From positions 1 through 21,846 of IMG/VR virus record IMGVR_UViG_3300019776_000866: 21,846 nucleotides of DNA. One strand, given 5' to 3'. Made by a program: the position numbers and the translations under genes. This DNA is from a virus. Shown piece after piece: positions 12,409 through 20,484 of this stretch (position 1 is its first letter; each line of letters opens with the position of its first letter). The notes below the pieces were generated by a model. That model was given only the letters and a program-made list of their open reading frames with translations. It did not search any database and had not been told where the DNA came from.

Positions 12409-12606
12409 ATGACCACCCGCACGCTGCCATCCCGTCTCCGTCGCGCCGCCGCCCTTGCCCTCCTCACGGATCTGGGCCTAAGTCTCTACGAGGCCCGCAA
12501 GGTCCTCTCCGAGCTGCAGTGCCGGCCGGGAGCTACATGGCGCACACGCCCCGGGGCGCGTGCCTACTTTGACCGCGCCGCCCTTATGGCGGCCGTCTCC
12601 GCCTGA
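12409..12606 (+). CDS. 65-aa HTH-like protein between terminase and portal
   Basis: The ATG at 12409 lies 5 nt after the terminase stop. Upstream in-frame extension to 12295 only re-reads the end of the terminase gene. The product has a basic N-terminus and a helix-turn-helix-like pattern (LALLTDLGLSLYEARKVLSEL), then a short basic segment ending in RAYFDRAALMAAV, reminiscent of the end of MerR/excisionase-type domains. It may bind DNA during packaging, acting as or with the missing small terminase subunit, but it is much shorter than known ones. No SD is seen. Confidence 0.6.
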   Translation: MTTRTLPSRLRRAAALALLTDLGLSLYEARKVLSELQCRPGATWRTRPGARAYFDRAALMAAVSA

Positions 12607-12626
12607 ACTCACCCCCACTGCCACTC

Positions 12627-14858
12627 ATGAAATCCGACGAAGTCACACATCAGCACCCACGGGAGGCTCCTGACATTCAGAAGCTGTTCACCCAGATGGA
12701 ATCCCAGATCAGCCACTTCACCGGCGCTGGCTCCGTGGTGCAGCGTATGGAGGACGCTCACCGAATCCTGCACTGTATCTGGGATGACCAGCACCCGGAT
12801 GGCTGCAAGCATGGCGACGATGCCAACCCTTACGAGGGTGCGAGCGACGTCCGGGTCCGCGTCGCCGAGGAGGTCGTGCAGGAATGCGCGCTGGTCCAGT
12901 ACTCGGCATTCGTTGCCGGGAAGACCAGCGTGACGCCCGGCCCGTCCGTCGCCAACAACGCGCCGGAACAAGCCCAGCTGGTGCTGGCCGTGCTCAACCA
13001 CACATGGAGCCAGATGAAGCAGAACCTCCGCACGGCCCTGCGGCATTTCCTCACATGGAAGGAGACCTACGGGCACGCTGTAATGCATGTCTGCTGGCAT
13101 GAGGAGCGCGACGTCGAGGCCCGGACGGTCACACTGCAGGAGGTGGCGCAACTGGCCATCGACGGCGACCTTCTGGCACTCAATCTGCCAACCACCGCCG
13201 ATGTGCAGTCTGCTGTCGATGGTGGACAGGAGCCGCCTCAGGAACTGATGCAGCAAATGAACACCGTGGCGGAAATGGCCATGGATGCACTGCAGGCCAT
13301 GATTGCCGACCCGGAGCGCGAGGCCGCTGTGATCAGCCTTCTCATGGAGCATGATGGCGACATCACCGTGGACGAAGCGCGCCGCGTTGCCCGCGCCCTT
13401 CGCCGGGGCGAGCAGGCCGTCCAGTACTTCGCTCCATACGTGAAGTCAGCCGTGCCCCGATGGGAGCCGCTGCTGCCATTCGTCGACGTGTTCTACCCGC
13501 TGGACACCACGGACATCCAGCAGGCGCGATGGGTCGCACGCGTCCACTGGCTTTCCCGCGTCCAGCTGGAGGAACGCGCCCTCATCGAAGGATGGGACGA
13601 GCAGTGGCTGGAGAAGGTCCGCGAACACCCGGGCCGGGCCTTCTCTGGCACTCTGCTCTCGGATTCGTGGGCGCTGTCAGGCGTAGGCGTCATGCACCGT
13701 CTCGCCTCCGACGTGCTGGAGAGGGAGGACTGCTATCAGGTCATCGAGCTGCACTACCGAGCCATCAGTATTGCCGGAACACCGTGCCTCTACCGCACCA
13801 TCCTCCATGACGCTGTCCGCGACATGGCTGCCATCCACGAGCCCAATCCGTACGAGCATGGCCAGTACCCGTACGTTGCCGGCCGCCGCGACTTCACTGA
13901 GACGGCACTGGTCGCTTCCCGCGGCATCCCGGAAATCATCGGCACGCAGCAGTGGGCCATCAAGGGACAGCACGACGCCCGGCGGGACCGCGTCGCCCTC
14001 GCCACCAACCCGCCCGCCATCGTCCCGCAGTTCCGCGCCGGCGCACGCTACCGGATCGCCCCGGGCGAGCAGATCCCAGAGCGCCGCACCGGGGGTATCC
14101 GCTACCTCGAAACCCCACGGATGGACGTCGACAGCATCAAGATTACCGAGGCCGAGTGGGCGATGATCGACCGCTACTTCGGCCGGTTCGCCCCGAGCGT
14201 CCCGCAACCCGTCACTCAGCTGCACCAGCGCGCCATGGTGTCGGACTTCCTCACCGACATCACCGCCGCCGTGGAGCAGACCTTCAAGCTGATCCGTCAG
14301 TACCGCACCGACGAGTGGGCATTCCGCATCACCGGCATCAACACGCTCTTCCACGCTTCGCGCGATCTCCTGCAGGGCGACTACGACTTCCACATCAGCT
14401 TCGACCCGATGGACATGGACCTCGAGTGGCTGAAGGCCAAGCTCGGCATCATTGGCGAAGTGGTGCTCCCGCTCGACAGCGATGGCGCGACGGATCGCAC
14501 GAAGCTCCTGCAGTTCGCTTTCACCGCCATCGACCCGGGCCTCGCTGCTCAGGTCCTCCGCCAGCGCGATACCCTCCAGCAGGACGAGATCGAGGACGAG
14601 CAGAACTCACTGAACAAGATCCTCAACGGCCTCGAACCGCCGTTCAAGATCGGACAGAACCACGCCGGCCGCGCCGCCTTCCTGCGGCAGATGGCCACCG
14701 TATCGCCCCCCGTCGCCGCCCGGCTGCAGGAGGACGAGACCATCCGCAAGCTCTTCGAGGCGCGCCTCCAGATGCATGACCAGCAGGTCATGCAGGATCA
14801 GAACCGCATCGTCGGCCGCATGGGCGCAGCTCCGGTGCTGGACGGAGTCAGCCAATAA
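12627..14858 (+). CDS. portal protein
   Basis: The portal forms the dodecameric ring at the capsid vertex through which DNA passes and on which the neck assembles. Support comes from position right after the terminase, length (743 aa, in the range of P22-like and podovirus-type portals), and typical portal segments: an acidic N-terminus, residues around VRVRVAEEVVQECALVQYSAF, the aromatic region ERALIEGWDEQWL, the block with REFTET-like sequence preceding IPEIIGTQQ, and a long Gln/Glu-rich C-terminal helical region (about 640-735) that could form the barrel. No SD precedes the start; CACTC comes directly before the ATG. I cannot assign a subtype with certainty. Confidence 0.85.
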   Translation: MKSDEVTHQHPREAPDIQKLFTQMESQISHFTGAGSVVQRMEDAHRILHCIWDDQHPDGCKHGDDANPYEGASDVRVRVAEEVVQECALVQYSAFVAGKTSVTPGPSVANNAPEQAQLVLAVLNHTWSQMKQNLRTALRHFLTWKETYGHAVMHVCWHEERDVEARTVTLQEVAQLAIDGDLLALNLPTTADVQSAVDGGQEPPQELMQQMNTVAEMAMDALQAMIADPEREAAVISLLMEHDGDITVDEARRVARALRRGEQAVQYFAPYVKSAVPRWEPLLPFVDVFYPLDTTDIQQARWVARVHWLSRVQLEERALIEGWDEQWLEKVREHPGRAFSGTLLSDSWALSGVGVMHRLASDVLEREDCYQVIELHYRAISIAGTPCLYRTILHDAVRDMAAIHEPNPYEHGQYPYVAGRRDFTETALVASRGIPEIIGTQQWAIKGQHDARRDRVALATNPPAIVPQFRAGARYRIAPGEQIPERRTGGIRYLETPRMDVDSIKITEAEWAMIDRYFGRFAPSVPQPVTQLHQRAMVSDFLTDITAAVEQTFKLIRQYRTDEWAFRITGINTLFHASRDLLQGDYDFHISFDPMDMDLEWLKAKLGIIGEVVLPLDSDGATDRTKLLQFAFTAIDPGLAAQVLRQRDTLQQDEIEDEQNSLNKILNGLEPPFKIGQNHAGRAAFLRQMATVSPPVAARLQEDETIRKLFEARLQMHDQQVMQDQNRIVGRMGAAPVLDGVSQ

Positions 14859-14869
14859 ACTCACATGCA

Positions 14870-15517
14870 TCAGTGTAATCGGTCCCGCAATACCGAGTGA
14901 ATATCGCGGAGCCGGTCTGATACCGATGGCCTGAAGTCGCCATACATATCCGCCATGGAGCCCAAGGAGATGGTATGATTGTAAGAGACCTTACTGTCAT
15001 CATGACACCAAAATTCTACTTCCACCGCAAAATTCAATTCTCCGTGGAACTCTTTGACCTGCGCCCACTGACCAATGTATTCCACCAGTTCCTGTTCTGG
15101 CACCAGCCAAGAAATAGGATTCATTGTGAGCCGGGCCTGACTAGATGGGTCCAGAAATGGCCTCATCAAAGGGGGATTGAATCTCACGATCACGTTCCTC
15201 GCTGGGGTAGCCCCCAAGTTCCTCACTCTAAGCATGAGATATTCAGACGGAATGAGGTCCACTACCACCTGAGCCCTAGCCCTTTCGACTTCCAGCTTCG
15301 AGAGCACATCAATGTTGTTCCGGGAAACCTGCACAGCGTCTCTGGTCGCCCTCAGGATTTTATAAGTCACCCACGTGTAGAGGATGGTTGAGAGCATTGT
15401 AAGCACGGCAGCGACAACATCCAGAGCAGCGGCATTTTGATTCATCCAACTCCAGGCGTCACCGGAGACAGCCGCGATCGAGCCCAAGAATGGAGCGAAG
15501 AATTCGAAGTTCATCAT
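14870..15517 (-). CDS. opposite-strand membrane-anchored protein, probable moron (215 aa)
   Basis: It is transcribed against the late operon; its stop lies 11 nt from the portal stop. I chose the ATG at 15517; 15514 and 15541 are alternatives. The frame could extend to 15598, but that overlaps the next plus-strand gene. Residues about 32-52 form a membrane helix (VVAAVLTMLSTILYTW), followed by a coiled-coil-like charged helix (55-85, with RATRDAVQVSRNNIDVL) and a soluble beta-rich domain containing LMLRVRNLGATPARNVIVRF, like Ig-type domains in other membrane-bound bacterial proteins. The base composition is clearly lower in GC than the flanking genes. Strand, position and composition fit a recently acquired cargo gene. 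Confidence 0.7.
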   Translation of the reverse strand: MMNFEFFAPFLGSIAAVSGDAWSWMNQNAAALDVVAAVLTMLSTILYTWVTYKILRATRDAVQVSRNNIDVLSKLEVERARAQVVVDLIPSEYLMLRVRNLGATPARNVIVRFNPPLMRPFLDPSSQARLTMNPISWLVPEQELVEYIGQWAQVKEFHGELNFAVEVEFWCHDDSKVSYNHTISLGSMADMYGDFRPSVSDRLRDIHSVLRDRLH

Positions 15518-15563
15518 CCCGCCACTCAACACCCATTCCATGAAGCCACAAGCCACCACTACC

Positions 15564-15824
15564 ATGTCCGTCACCATCGCCGGTGAACTCTCCGGCAAAC
15601 TCCTCAGCGCTGATCAGCGCACCGCCGCGATCCGCGAGAACCGGGACAATCCCGGGGTCCGCGCAATCCTGCAGATGCTGGAGGACGAGGCCGTCCAGCA
15701 GCAGGGCACAGCCCAGCTCCCGACCACCGTTCAGGCTGGCCTCACGACCTACCACTGCGGCGCTGCAGCGTCGGTGAACAACGTGCTCGATGCTGTCGCC
15801 GGCATCCTGAAAGAGCCGGATTGA
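15564..15824 (+). CDS. small late protein, unknown (86 aa)
   Basis: Starts with MSVTIAGELSGKLL; an ATG at 15540 would add eight residues and overlap more of the opposite-strand gene. No SD precedes either start. The product is helical, with Gln/Glu-rich middle (about 28-48) and an Ala/Val C-terminal helix (VNNVLDAVAGIL). No domain recognised. It sits between the moron and the scaffold-like gene, so it is probably a minor head or assembly protein. Confidence 0.65.
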   Translation: MSVTIAGELSGKLLSADQRTAAIRENRDNPGVRAILQMLEDEAVQQQGTAQLPTTVQAGLTTYHCGAAASVNNVLDAVAGILKEPD

Positions 15825-15850
15825 CACCCTTCCACGTTTGAAAGTTGGAC

Positions 15851-15880
15851 CGAGTCCGTCCGACTCCGTCCGAGTCCGCC
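15851..15880 (+). repeat. 10-bp tandem repeat x3 upstream of scaffold gene
   Basis: CGAGTCCGTC, CGACTCCGTC and CGAGTCCGCC stand head to tail at exact 10-bp spacing, in the 110-nt gap before the scaffold gene. One helical turn per unit suggests a protein-binding site or promoter element. A TTGACG follows at 15900-15905, but no convincing -10 is present. Confidence 0.7.
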
Positions 15881-15934
15881 CGGTTTCGAGCGGGGAGATT
15901 TGACGGCCTGACAATTGGCCGCATTCTCGGCCTC

Positions 15935-17062
15935 ATGCCACCTGTATCCGCCGATTTTGAAGTTGATGCGTTAGAAGAAGATGTGCTTTCCGCATGGCAA
16001 TCCGGCGGCGGGGATACAGAGGAAGGAGATACCGAAGTCCAGGCCGGTGAGACAGTAGAGGAGGTGCCGACACAGCGGAAGCCCAAGACAGCGGACCCGG
16101 CTGGGGAATCCGATGACGAGGAGGAGGAAGGGGATGATGACGAAGAGGAAGAGGATGACAGCGAGGACGATGAGGATGAGGAAATTCCTGAGGGCGAGCT
16201 GGACGAATGGGCCAAGGACCTCCCTGAGGAAATCCAGGCTAAAATCCGGGCGAAGAACGCCGCCGCCCGGATGCGGATCGATCAGCTCAAGGAGCAGCGT
16301 GAGACGGCCCGGCAGGCCAAAGCGGCCGCCGAGCAAGAACGCGACGGCATCAGGGAGCGCGCGAACGCGGTGCTCCGCCAGCCGCTGCCGCTGAGCCGCA
16401 CGGAATCCGACCCGCTGTCCGACATCGCCACCTTCGACGCCTTGGACGCAGAAGTGGCGCAGGCCCGTCAGATGATTGCTTGGGCCATCGACCACGCCGA
16501 TGGCATCGACGATCTTCCGGATGGCAAGGGCGGCACCGTCAGTTACTCCGCCCCTCAGGTTGCGAGGATGAAGGCTCAGGCCGAGGCCGTGCTGACGCTG
16601 CATGCTCCCGCCCGCCGCGAGTACCTCAAGGCCCATGCTGCCCACACGGCTGAGGCCCGCAAATCTTTCCCGTCCCTGTATCGGGACGGAACCCCCGAGA
16701 AGCAGTTCGCCCTGTCCGTTCTGTCGCGAGTGCCAGAGCTGGCAAAATCGCCGGACTACGAACTGCTGCTCGGCTACATGGCACGCGGTCGCCAGCTGGC
16801 CCTCGATGAGGCGTCAGGCGTCCAGTACGTGAAGCTCAAGCCAAAGTCCGATCGGACCGCGGCGCAGAAGCCTCCGGAGGCCAAGGAGAAGAAACCCAAA
16901 GCGCCCGCGCCACTCAGTGCCGGTGCCCGACCGCCAGCCCTCGCGCCCGGACAAAAGCCGGACCCTTCCGCCCCCGTGAGGCAGGCACTCGCCAAAGCTC
17001 AGACGGAAGAGGACATCAGTGATGCCCTCACCCGCAGCCTCGAAGCGAAGTTCGGTTCCTGA
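15935..17062 (+). CDS. probable capsid scaffolding protein (375 aa)
   Basis: Position directly before the major capsid gene is that of a scaffold. The ATG at 15935 is chosen; a TTG at 15845 would add 30 residues encoded by the repeat. Residues 59-90 are almost pure Asp/Glu. Residues 96-147 form a charged coiled coil rich in Gln, Ala, Glu and Arg. The middle (about 155-275) is helical with Ala and Glu. The tail (about 300-350) is rich in Pro, Lys and Ala, and the last 25 residues are a helix. Low complexity, high charge and coiled coil are typical of scaffolds, which direct capsid assembly and then leave the prohead. No protease motif is seen. Confidence 0.75.
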   Translation: MPPVSADFEVDALEEDVLSAWQSGGGDTEEGDTEVQAGETVEEVPTQRKPKTADPAGESDDEEEEGDDDEEEEDDSEDDEDEEIPEGELDEWAKDLPEEIQAKIRAKNAAARMRIDQLKEQRETARQAKAAAEQERDGIRERANAVLRQPLPLSRTESDPLSDIATFDALDAEVAQARQMIAWAIDHADGIDDLPDGKGGTVSYSAPQVARMKAQAEAVLTLHAPARREYLKAHAAHTAEARKSFPSLYRDGTPEKQFALSVLSRVPELAKSPDYELLLGYMARGRQLALDEASGVQYVKLKPKSDRTAAQKPPEAKEKKPKAPAPLSAGARPPALAPGQKPDPSAPVRQALAKAQTEEDISDALTRSLEAKFGS

Positions 17063-17100
17063 ACATCCTGTCAATCGTCCGGCACAACCAAACCAAGAAA

Positions 17101-18111
17101 ATGCCCGCCCTGACTGAACCAAATACCCCGCTCAAACGCGAGGACCTCGGTGACGAACTCACCATTGTCGACCACAAGACTTGCCCATTCTCGTCCATGG
17201 TGGCGAAGAAGGGACCGCCCAACGACTCCATCTTCTACTACCCAGTGGACGACTACGCCTCGCCAAAGACCGGCGGGCGTGCCGACGGTGCCGACGTAAC
17301 GGCCGGGGAACTGACGAACGGCACCGAGAACATGAAGAAGCTCGGGGCCTGCATCCAGTGGTTCCACCGCGCCGTCGGCATCGGGAAGATCGCACAGACG
17401 GTGCCGAACGTCGCTGGAGTCGGTAAAGGGAAGCTCCTGAGCCGGGCCATCAGCAAGAAGCTGGTCGAACTGAAGCGCGATCATGAGTATCAATTCCTGT
17501 CATCGCGGGAATCCGTCCAGGACAACGGCACCGTTGGTTACGAGACCCGCGGCATCGGCCGCTGGATCCAGACCGGCGCGCAGTCGCACCTCCCTGTGGA
17601 TGCCGCGTACCGGGCCCAGGCCGGCGCAGTGGTGACGGTGACTGCCATTACGGATTTCACCGAGGCGCACCTCAACGACATGCTCGAAGCCATGTTCGGT
17701 GTCACCGGCTCGAAGGACCTCATCCACGCGTTTGTCACCACATCCCTCAAGCGTGTGGTCACGAACTTCCGGAACATCGTTTCGAACTCGGCCGGCACCA
17801 CGGTGCTGCGCCGCTACAATGACGACCTCAAAGCCACCACGCTGAAGAACGTCGTGGATGTCTACGAGGGGGATTTCGGCCGCGTGGTGTTTACACCGGT
17901 GCTGTTCCTTGACCCGACAGTCGCCACCGGAAACGCCCCAAAACAGCATGGGTACTTCCTGCACATGGACCGATGGCATACACGGAACCAGCAAAGCCCT
18001 GGCGCGGAAGACCTGCCAAACGGTGGCGGCGGCCCGAAGAAGCAGATCGATGCGATCTGCGCTCTCGCCTGCGATAACCCCAAGGGAGAGGGCAAAGTAC
18101 AGCTCGCCTGA
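17101..18111 (+). CDS. major capsid protein, SU10/DUF5309-like
   Basis: It forms the HK97-fold icosahedral shell. Segments with the family look are the N-terminal region ending in CPFSSMVAKKG (compare TPF-type segments of this family), GADVTAGELTNGTENMKK, then a hydrophilic loop and the helix LSRAISKKLVELKRDHEYQF, whose ELKRD-type helix is characteristic of SU10_MCP (DUF5309). The 336-aa length fits. A short A-rich leader (CCAAGAAA) rather than an SD precedes the ATG. The order scaffold, capsid, small protein, connector supports the call. Confidence 0.85.
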   Translation: MPALTEPNTPLKREDLGDELTIVDHKTCPFSSMVAKKGPPNDSIFYYPVDDYASPKTGGRADGADVTAGELTNGTENMKKLGACIQWFHRAVGIGKIAQTVPNVAGVGKGKLLSRAISKKLVELKRDHEYQFLSSRESVQDNGTVGYETRGIGRWIQTGAQSHLPVDAAYRAQAGAVVTVTAITDFTEAHLNDMLEAMFGVTGSKDLIHAFVTTSLKRVVTNFRNIVSNSAGTTVLRRYNDDLKATTLKNVVDVYEGDFGRVVFTPVLFLDPTVATGNAPKQHGYFLHMDRWHTRNQQSPGAEDLPNGGGGPKKQIDAICALACDNPKGEGKVQLA

Positions 18112-18128
18112 TCGCCTGATCACCTGAC
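18105..18128 (+). repeat. 8-bp tandem triplet at the capsid gene's stop codon
   Basis: CGCCTGAT, CGCCTGAT and CACCTGAC follow each other across the stop of the capsid gene (18109-18111). This may be replication slippage or a binding site. It creates extra TGA triplets in one frame beyond the stop. Confidence 0.7.
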
Positions 18129-18144
18129 CGGAAGCACCCATCCC

Positions 18145-18531
18145 ATGTCGGAGCCCTCCACGTTCAGCATGCTGCAGTCGCGCTTTGGCGCAGATGTCGC
18201 CGCGGATGTCGTGCAGGAACTCCGAGTGGGATGGGAGTTGGACAAGACGCTGGCCCGTATCGAGCAGGAACGGATCGCGCGCGCCACCGACAGAATCGAA
18301 AGCGCGCACATCGACGGTCTCGGCCAGCACGTCGCACAGATCGACCTCACAGCATTCATCTACTGGCACCAGCGCACCAATGGCGAGTGCTGGAAGGATG
18401 ATGGGTTCTTCCGCGAATTCCTCCGGGACAACCCAGCAGCCCGAGCAGCGGCAGTCAGCCGGCGCTCGACAGTTGCCATCACCACCCCGCCACCAGCCGC
18501 AAAACGCGGCATCATCCTCACCAACGACTGA
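18145..18531 (+). CDS. small protein after capsid gene, unknown (128 aa)
   Basis: Starts at ATG 18145 with no SD. The body (about 5-100) is helical and charged, with GADVAADVVQELRVGWELDKTL, QERIARATDRIESAHIDGL and FREFLRDNPAARAA. The C-terminal 25 residues are Pro/Arg-rich. No domain is recognised. The place right after the capsid gene and 3 nt before another virion gene suggests a head-completion or assembly role. Confidence 0.7.
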   Translation: MSEPSTFSMLQSRFGADVAADVVQELRVGWELDKTLARIEQERIARATDRIESAHIDGLGQHVAQIDLTAFIYWHQRTNGECWKDDGFFREFLRDNPAARAAAVSRRSTVAITTPPPAAKRGIILTND

Positions 18532-18534
18532 TCC

Positions 18535-19473
18535 ATGCCTCAGGGAAATCCATACTTTGACAGCTGGGGTGCCTTTAGTCGCAACAGCCCGGGAGCTGTC
18601 GACTACGGTCAATACGCCATGCTGCAGGCGATCCTGCCGCGTGGGCAGCAACGAGACATCCTTGCAGGCCCGACCGTGCTCCGCCCGGCTCCGACAGGGC
18701 TCGGATCTGCAGTTCTCACCTTATCCAGTGGCGCAGGGACGCTTGAGGTATCCGGCAGCATCGCGGCCGCCGGCCGATACATTGCATACAACGACGGCGA
18801 TTCCTGGGTGGAGCTGGCAGTCGGAGCGGCTGCGCAACCGGTCATCATCGCACCATTCGAGACCCAGGAGATCACCACGGCGGCCAATTCCGCAATCGTT
18901 GCCGGCTGGCAGGACTCCGGCCTTCCGTGGGGGCGGCCGTTCCGGGTGGCGTTCGATCATGCCACCAATCGCCAGAACTCTACCTGGGACGCCGCTACAT
19001 TCACCGTTCGCAAGAGCGGCGGCACCGCCAGCTGGGCGGACCATTACCAGCATGCGACCAACGCCGCCATAGCCAACGCGTCCGATGCGCTCGCGTACAT
19101 CATGCCAGCCACCGCGCCAGGTGCGTCCATCGAAATCGGATTTGGCGGGACAGTGAATGTGTTCTCCTCCGCGGTGAATCCGCTCAGAGCATCGAACTCT
19201 GCCACTGTGTTCGGGGCTGTTCAGTACAATGCCAACGGCACGACCGCGACACCAAACCTCCCGACCGGGGCAGTTCTCCGCATGGGGATCCGCAATGGGA
19301 TCGTCACGCAGGAATTCCTCATCCCCGGTCTCCCTGCCCGTCTCATGCAGATGTGGTCCCAGTCGATCACCTATCCGCTCAACCTGAATCTCAGTCTGCT
19401 TACCCCCGGTCACATGTGGGGTCCTGTGTATGCCCAGCGCCGCGCCGCGCTGCAACTATTCGCCGCTCCCTGA
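18535..19473 (+). CDS. probable virion protein, unrecognised (312 aa)
   Basis: Starts 3 nt after the previous stop without an SD. Beta-rich with Ala, Gly, Thr and Ser (for example VLTLSSGAGTLEVSGSIAAAG and ITTAANSAIVAGW), with an N-terminal Trp/Phe/Asn segment (FDSWGAFSRN). The middle is Asn/Ala-rich, and the C-terminus resembles a capping or attachment region (PLNLNLSLLTPGHMWGP). Such composition is typical of head-decoration, head-fibre or internal virion proteins. I do not recognise the family. It is in the right place for a head protein, after the capsid gene and before the connector. Confidence 0.65.
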   Translation: MPQGNPYFDSWGAFSRNSPGAVDYGQYAMLQAILPRGQQRDILAGPTVLRPAPTGLGSAVLTLSSGAGTLEVSGSIAAAGRYIAYNDGDSWVELAVGAAAQPVIIAPFETQEITTAANSAIVAGWQDSGLPWGRPFRVAFDHATNRQNSTWDAATFTVRKSGGTASWADHYQHATNAAIANASDALAYIMPATAPGASIEIGFGGTVNVFSSAVNPLRASNSATVFGAVQYNANGTTATPNLPTGAVLRMGIRNGIVTQEFLIPGLPARLMQMWSQSITYPLNLNLSLLTPGHMWGPVYAQRRAALQLFAAP

Positions 19474-19480
19474 TCCAATC

Positions 19481-20179
19481 ATGAACTTCCGTGAAATTCT
19501 CTGGAGCGTCGCCAACAAGGCGGGGCTCGTCCCACAGGAATCCGATGGCCTCCAGATTGCCGAGGCCGTACAGATTACCGACGCCATCAATACCGCCATG
19601 CGTTACGCATGGAACCGCTACGACTGGCCGCCAGTGTGCCCGGTATCGGCAGTCCAGCTCACCGCCCACTCCCGCGGCACCAGGCACCTTCCGATCGCTG
19701 ATGCTCCGGAAACGGTGTTCGCATTCTACGAAGCCGATCCGCTGGTCGGCAACGCCCGGGAGCTGCGGAACTATCAGGACCCGGAAGGCTATCATTTGCC
19801 GCCAGACTCCCCGGATACGGTCTGGTGCCGGTATCGGCCCGCAGCCCCAACGTACAATGCCATCGACTGGCGCGATGACGTCACCTACCGCGCCGGCGAT
19901 GTGGTGTATTACGAGCCGAAGCGGAATTGCTACCGAGTGAACGACAGCGTTGCTTCCACGGTTGGTACGTCACCTCTCGACACGGGTGTCTGGGAGGAAG
20001 TTCCCGTTCCTGCCTTCCTTGCGGAGGCAGTCAAGGCCGCCGCGTTCGCGCTCTTCACATCGACCGAAGGCCAGCATGGCACAGCCGCGCTGCTCTCATC
20101 CGCCGCGGACAATCTTCTGGACGAGGAAGTGGACCGCTTTGAGTTCCAGCAACACCGGAGCCACAAACCCTGGCGCTAA
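19481..20179 (+). CDS. head-tail connector or adaptor-like protein (232 aa)
   Basis: The ATG at 19481 is chosen; the frame extends to 19430 inside the previous gene. The N-terminus (1-50, with ILWSVANKAGL, then helix DAINTAMRYAWNRYDWPP) matches the pattern of neck/connector proteins that carry a W-rich helix near YDW. A small beta domain (about 132-172, with DVTYRAGDVVYYEPKRNCYRV and closing W171) resembles the aromatic-rich carbohydrate-binding or chitin-binding-type-3 modules found in some phage virion proteins. The C-terminal helical segment (180-215) follows. A neck adaptor is the best reading from position and motif; the inserted module could give surface adhesion. Confidence 0.6.
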   Translation: MNFREILWSVANKAGLVPQESDGLQIAEAVQITDAINTAMRYAWNRYDWPPVCPVSAVQLTAHSRGTRHLPIADAPETVFAFYEADPLVGNARELRNYQDPEGYHLPPDSPDTVWCRYRPAAPTYNAIDWRDDVTYRAGDVVYYEPKRNCYRVNDSVASTVGTSPLDTGVWEEVPVPAFLAEAVKAAAFALFTSTEGQHGTAALLSSAADNLLDEEVDRFEFQQHRSHKPWR

Positions 20180-20190
20180 CCCCTCACGCC

Positions 20191-20481
20191 ATGCCTATCG
20201 CCACAATTCTGCCGGGCGCTGGTGCCACGGCTCAGGTTCCGGCCTCGGTGAATGCAGCGGAAACGCTGCTGGAGATCGAGAACCGCAGCGAAGTGGACAT
20301 GTACTACCGCCTCGGCAATCCGGTCAGCCCAAGTGATCCGGCGCTCGCTGGTATCCGGATTCCCGCAAATGGTGGGTATCGCTGCATCTCCGGTCCAGGT
20401 GCCCGCATGGCCATCTATGTCACCCATGCCAGCAGCTCAAACCAGGAGCTGGTATGGAACCGCAGCAGCCCCCCGGTCTGA
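20191..20481 (+). CDS. small beta-rich virion protein, unknown (96 aa)
   Basis: ATG at 20191, 11 nt after the connector stop, without an SD. The product is a short beta sandwich-like sequence: TLLEIENRSEVDMYYRLG, then IRIPANGGYRCISG, then ARMAIYVTH and ELVWNRS. There are no membrane or signal features. It lies between the connector and the tail fibre, so it may be a small tail, decoration or fibre-adaptor protein. Family not recognised. Confidence 0.7.
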   Translation: MPIATILPGAGATAQVPASVNAAETLLEIENRSEVDMYYRLGNPVSPSDPALAGIRIPANGGYRCISGPGARMAIYVTHASSSNQELVWNRSSPPV

Positions 20482-20484
20482 CCA

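Noticed and set aside
14859-14869. Bidirectional terminator between portal and the moron
   Set aside because: Only 11 bp separate the two stops and no stem-loop with U-tracts is present.
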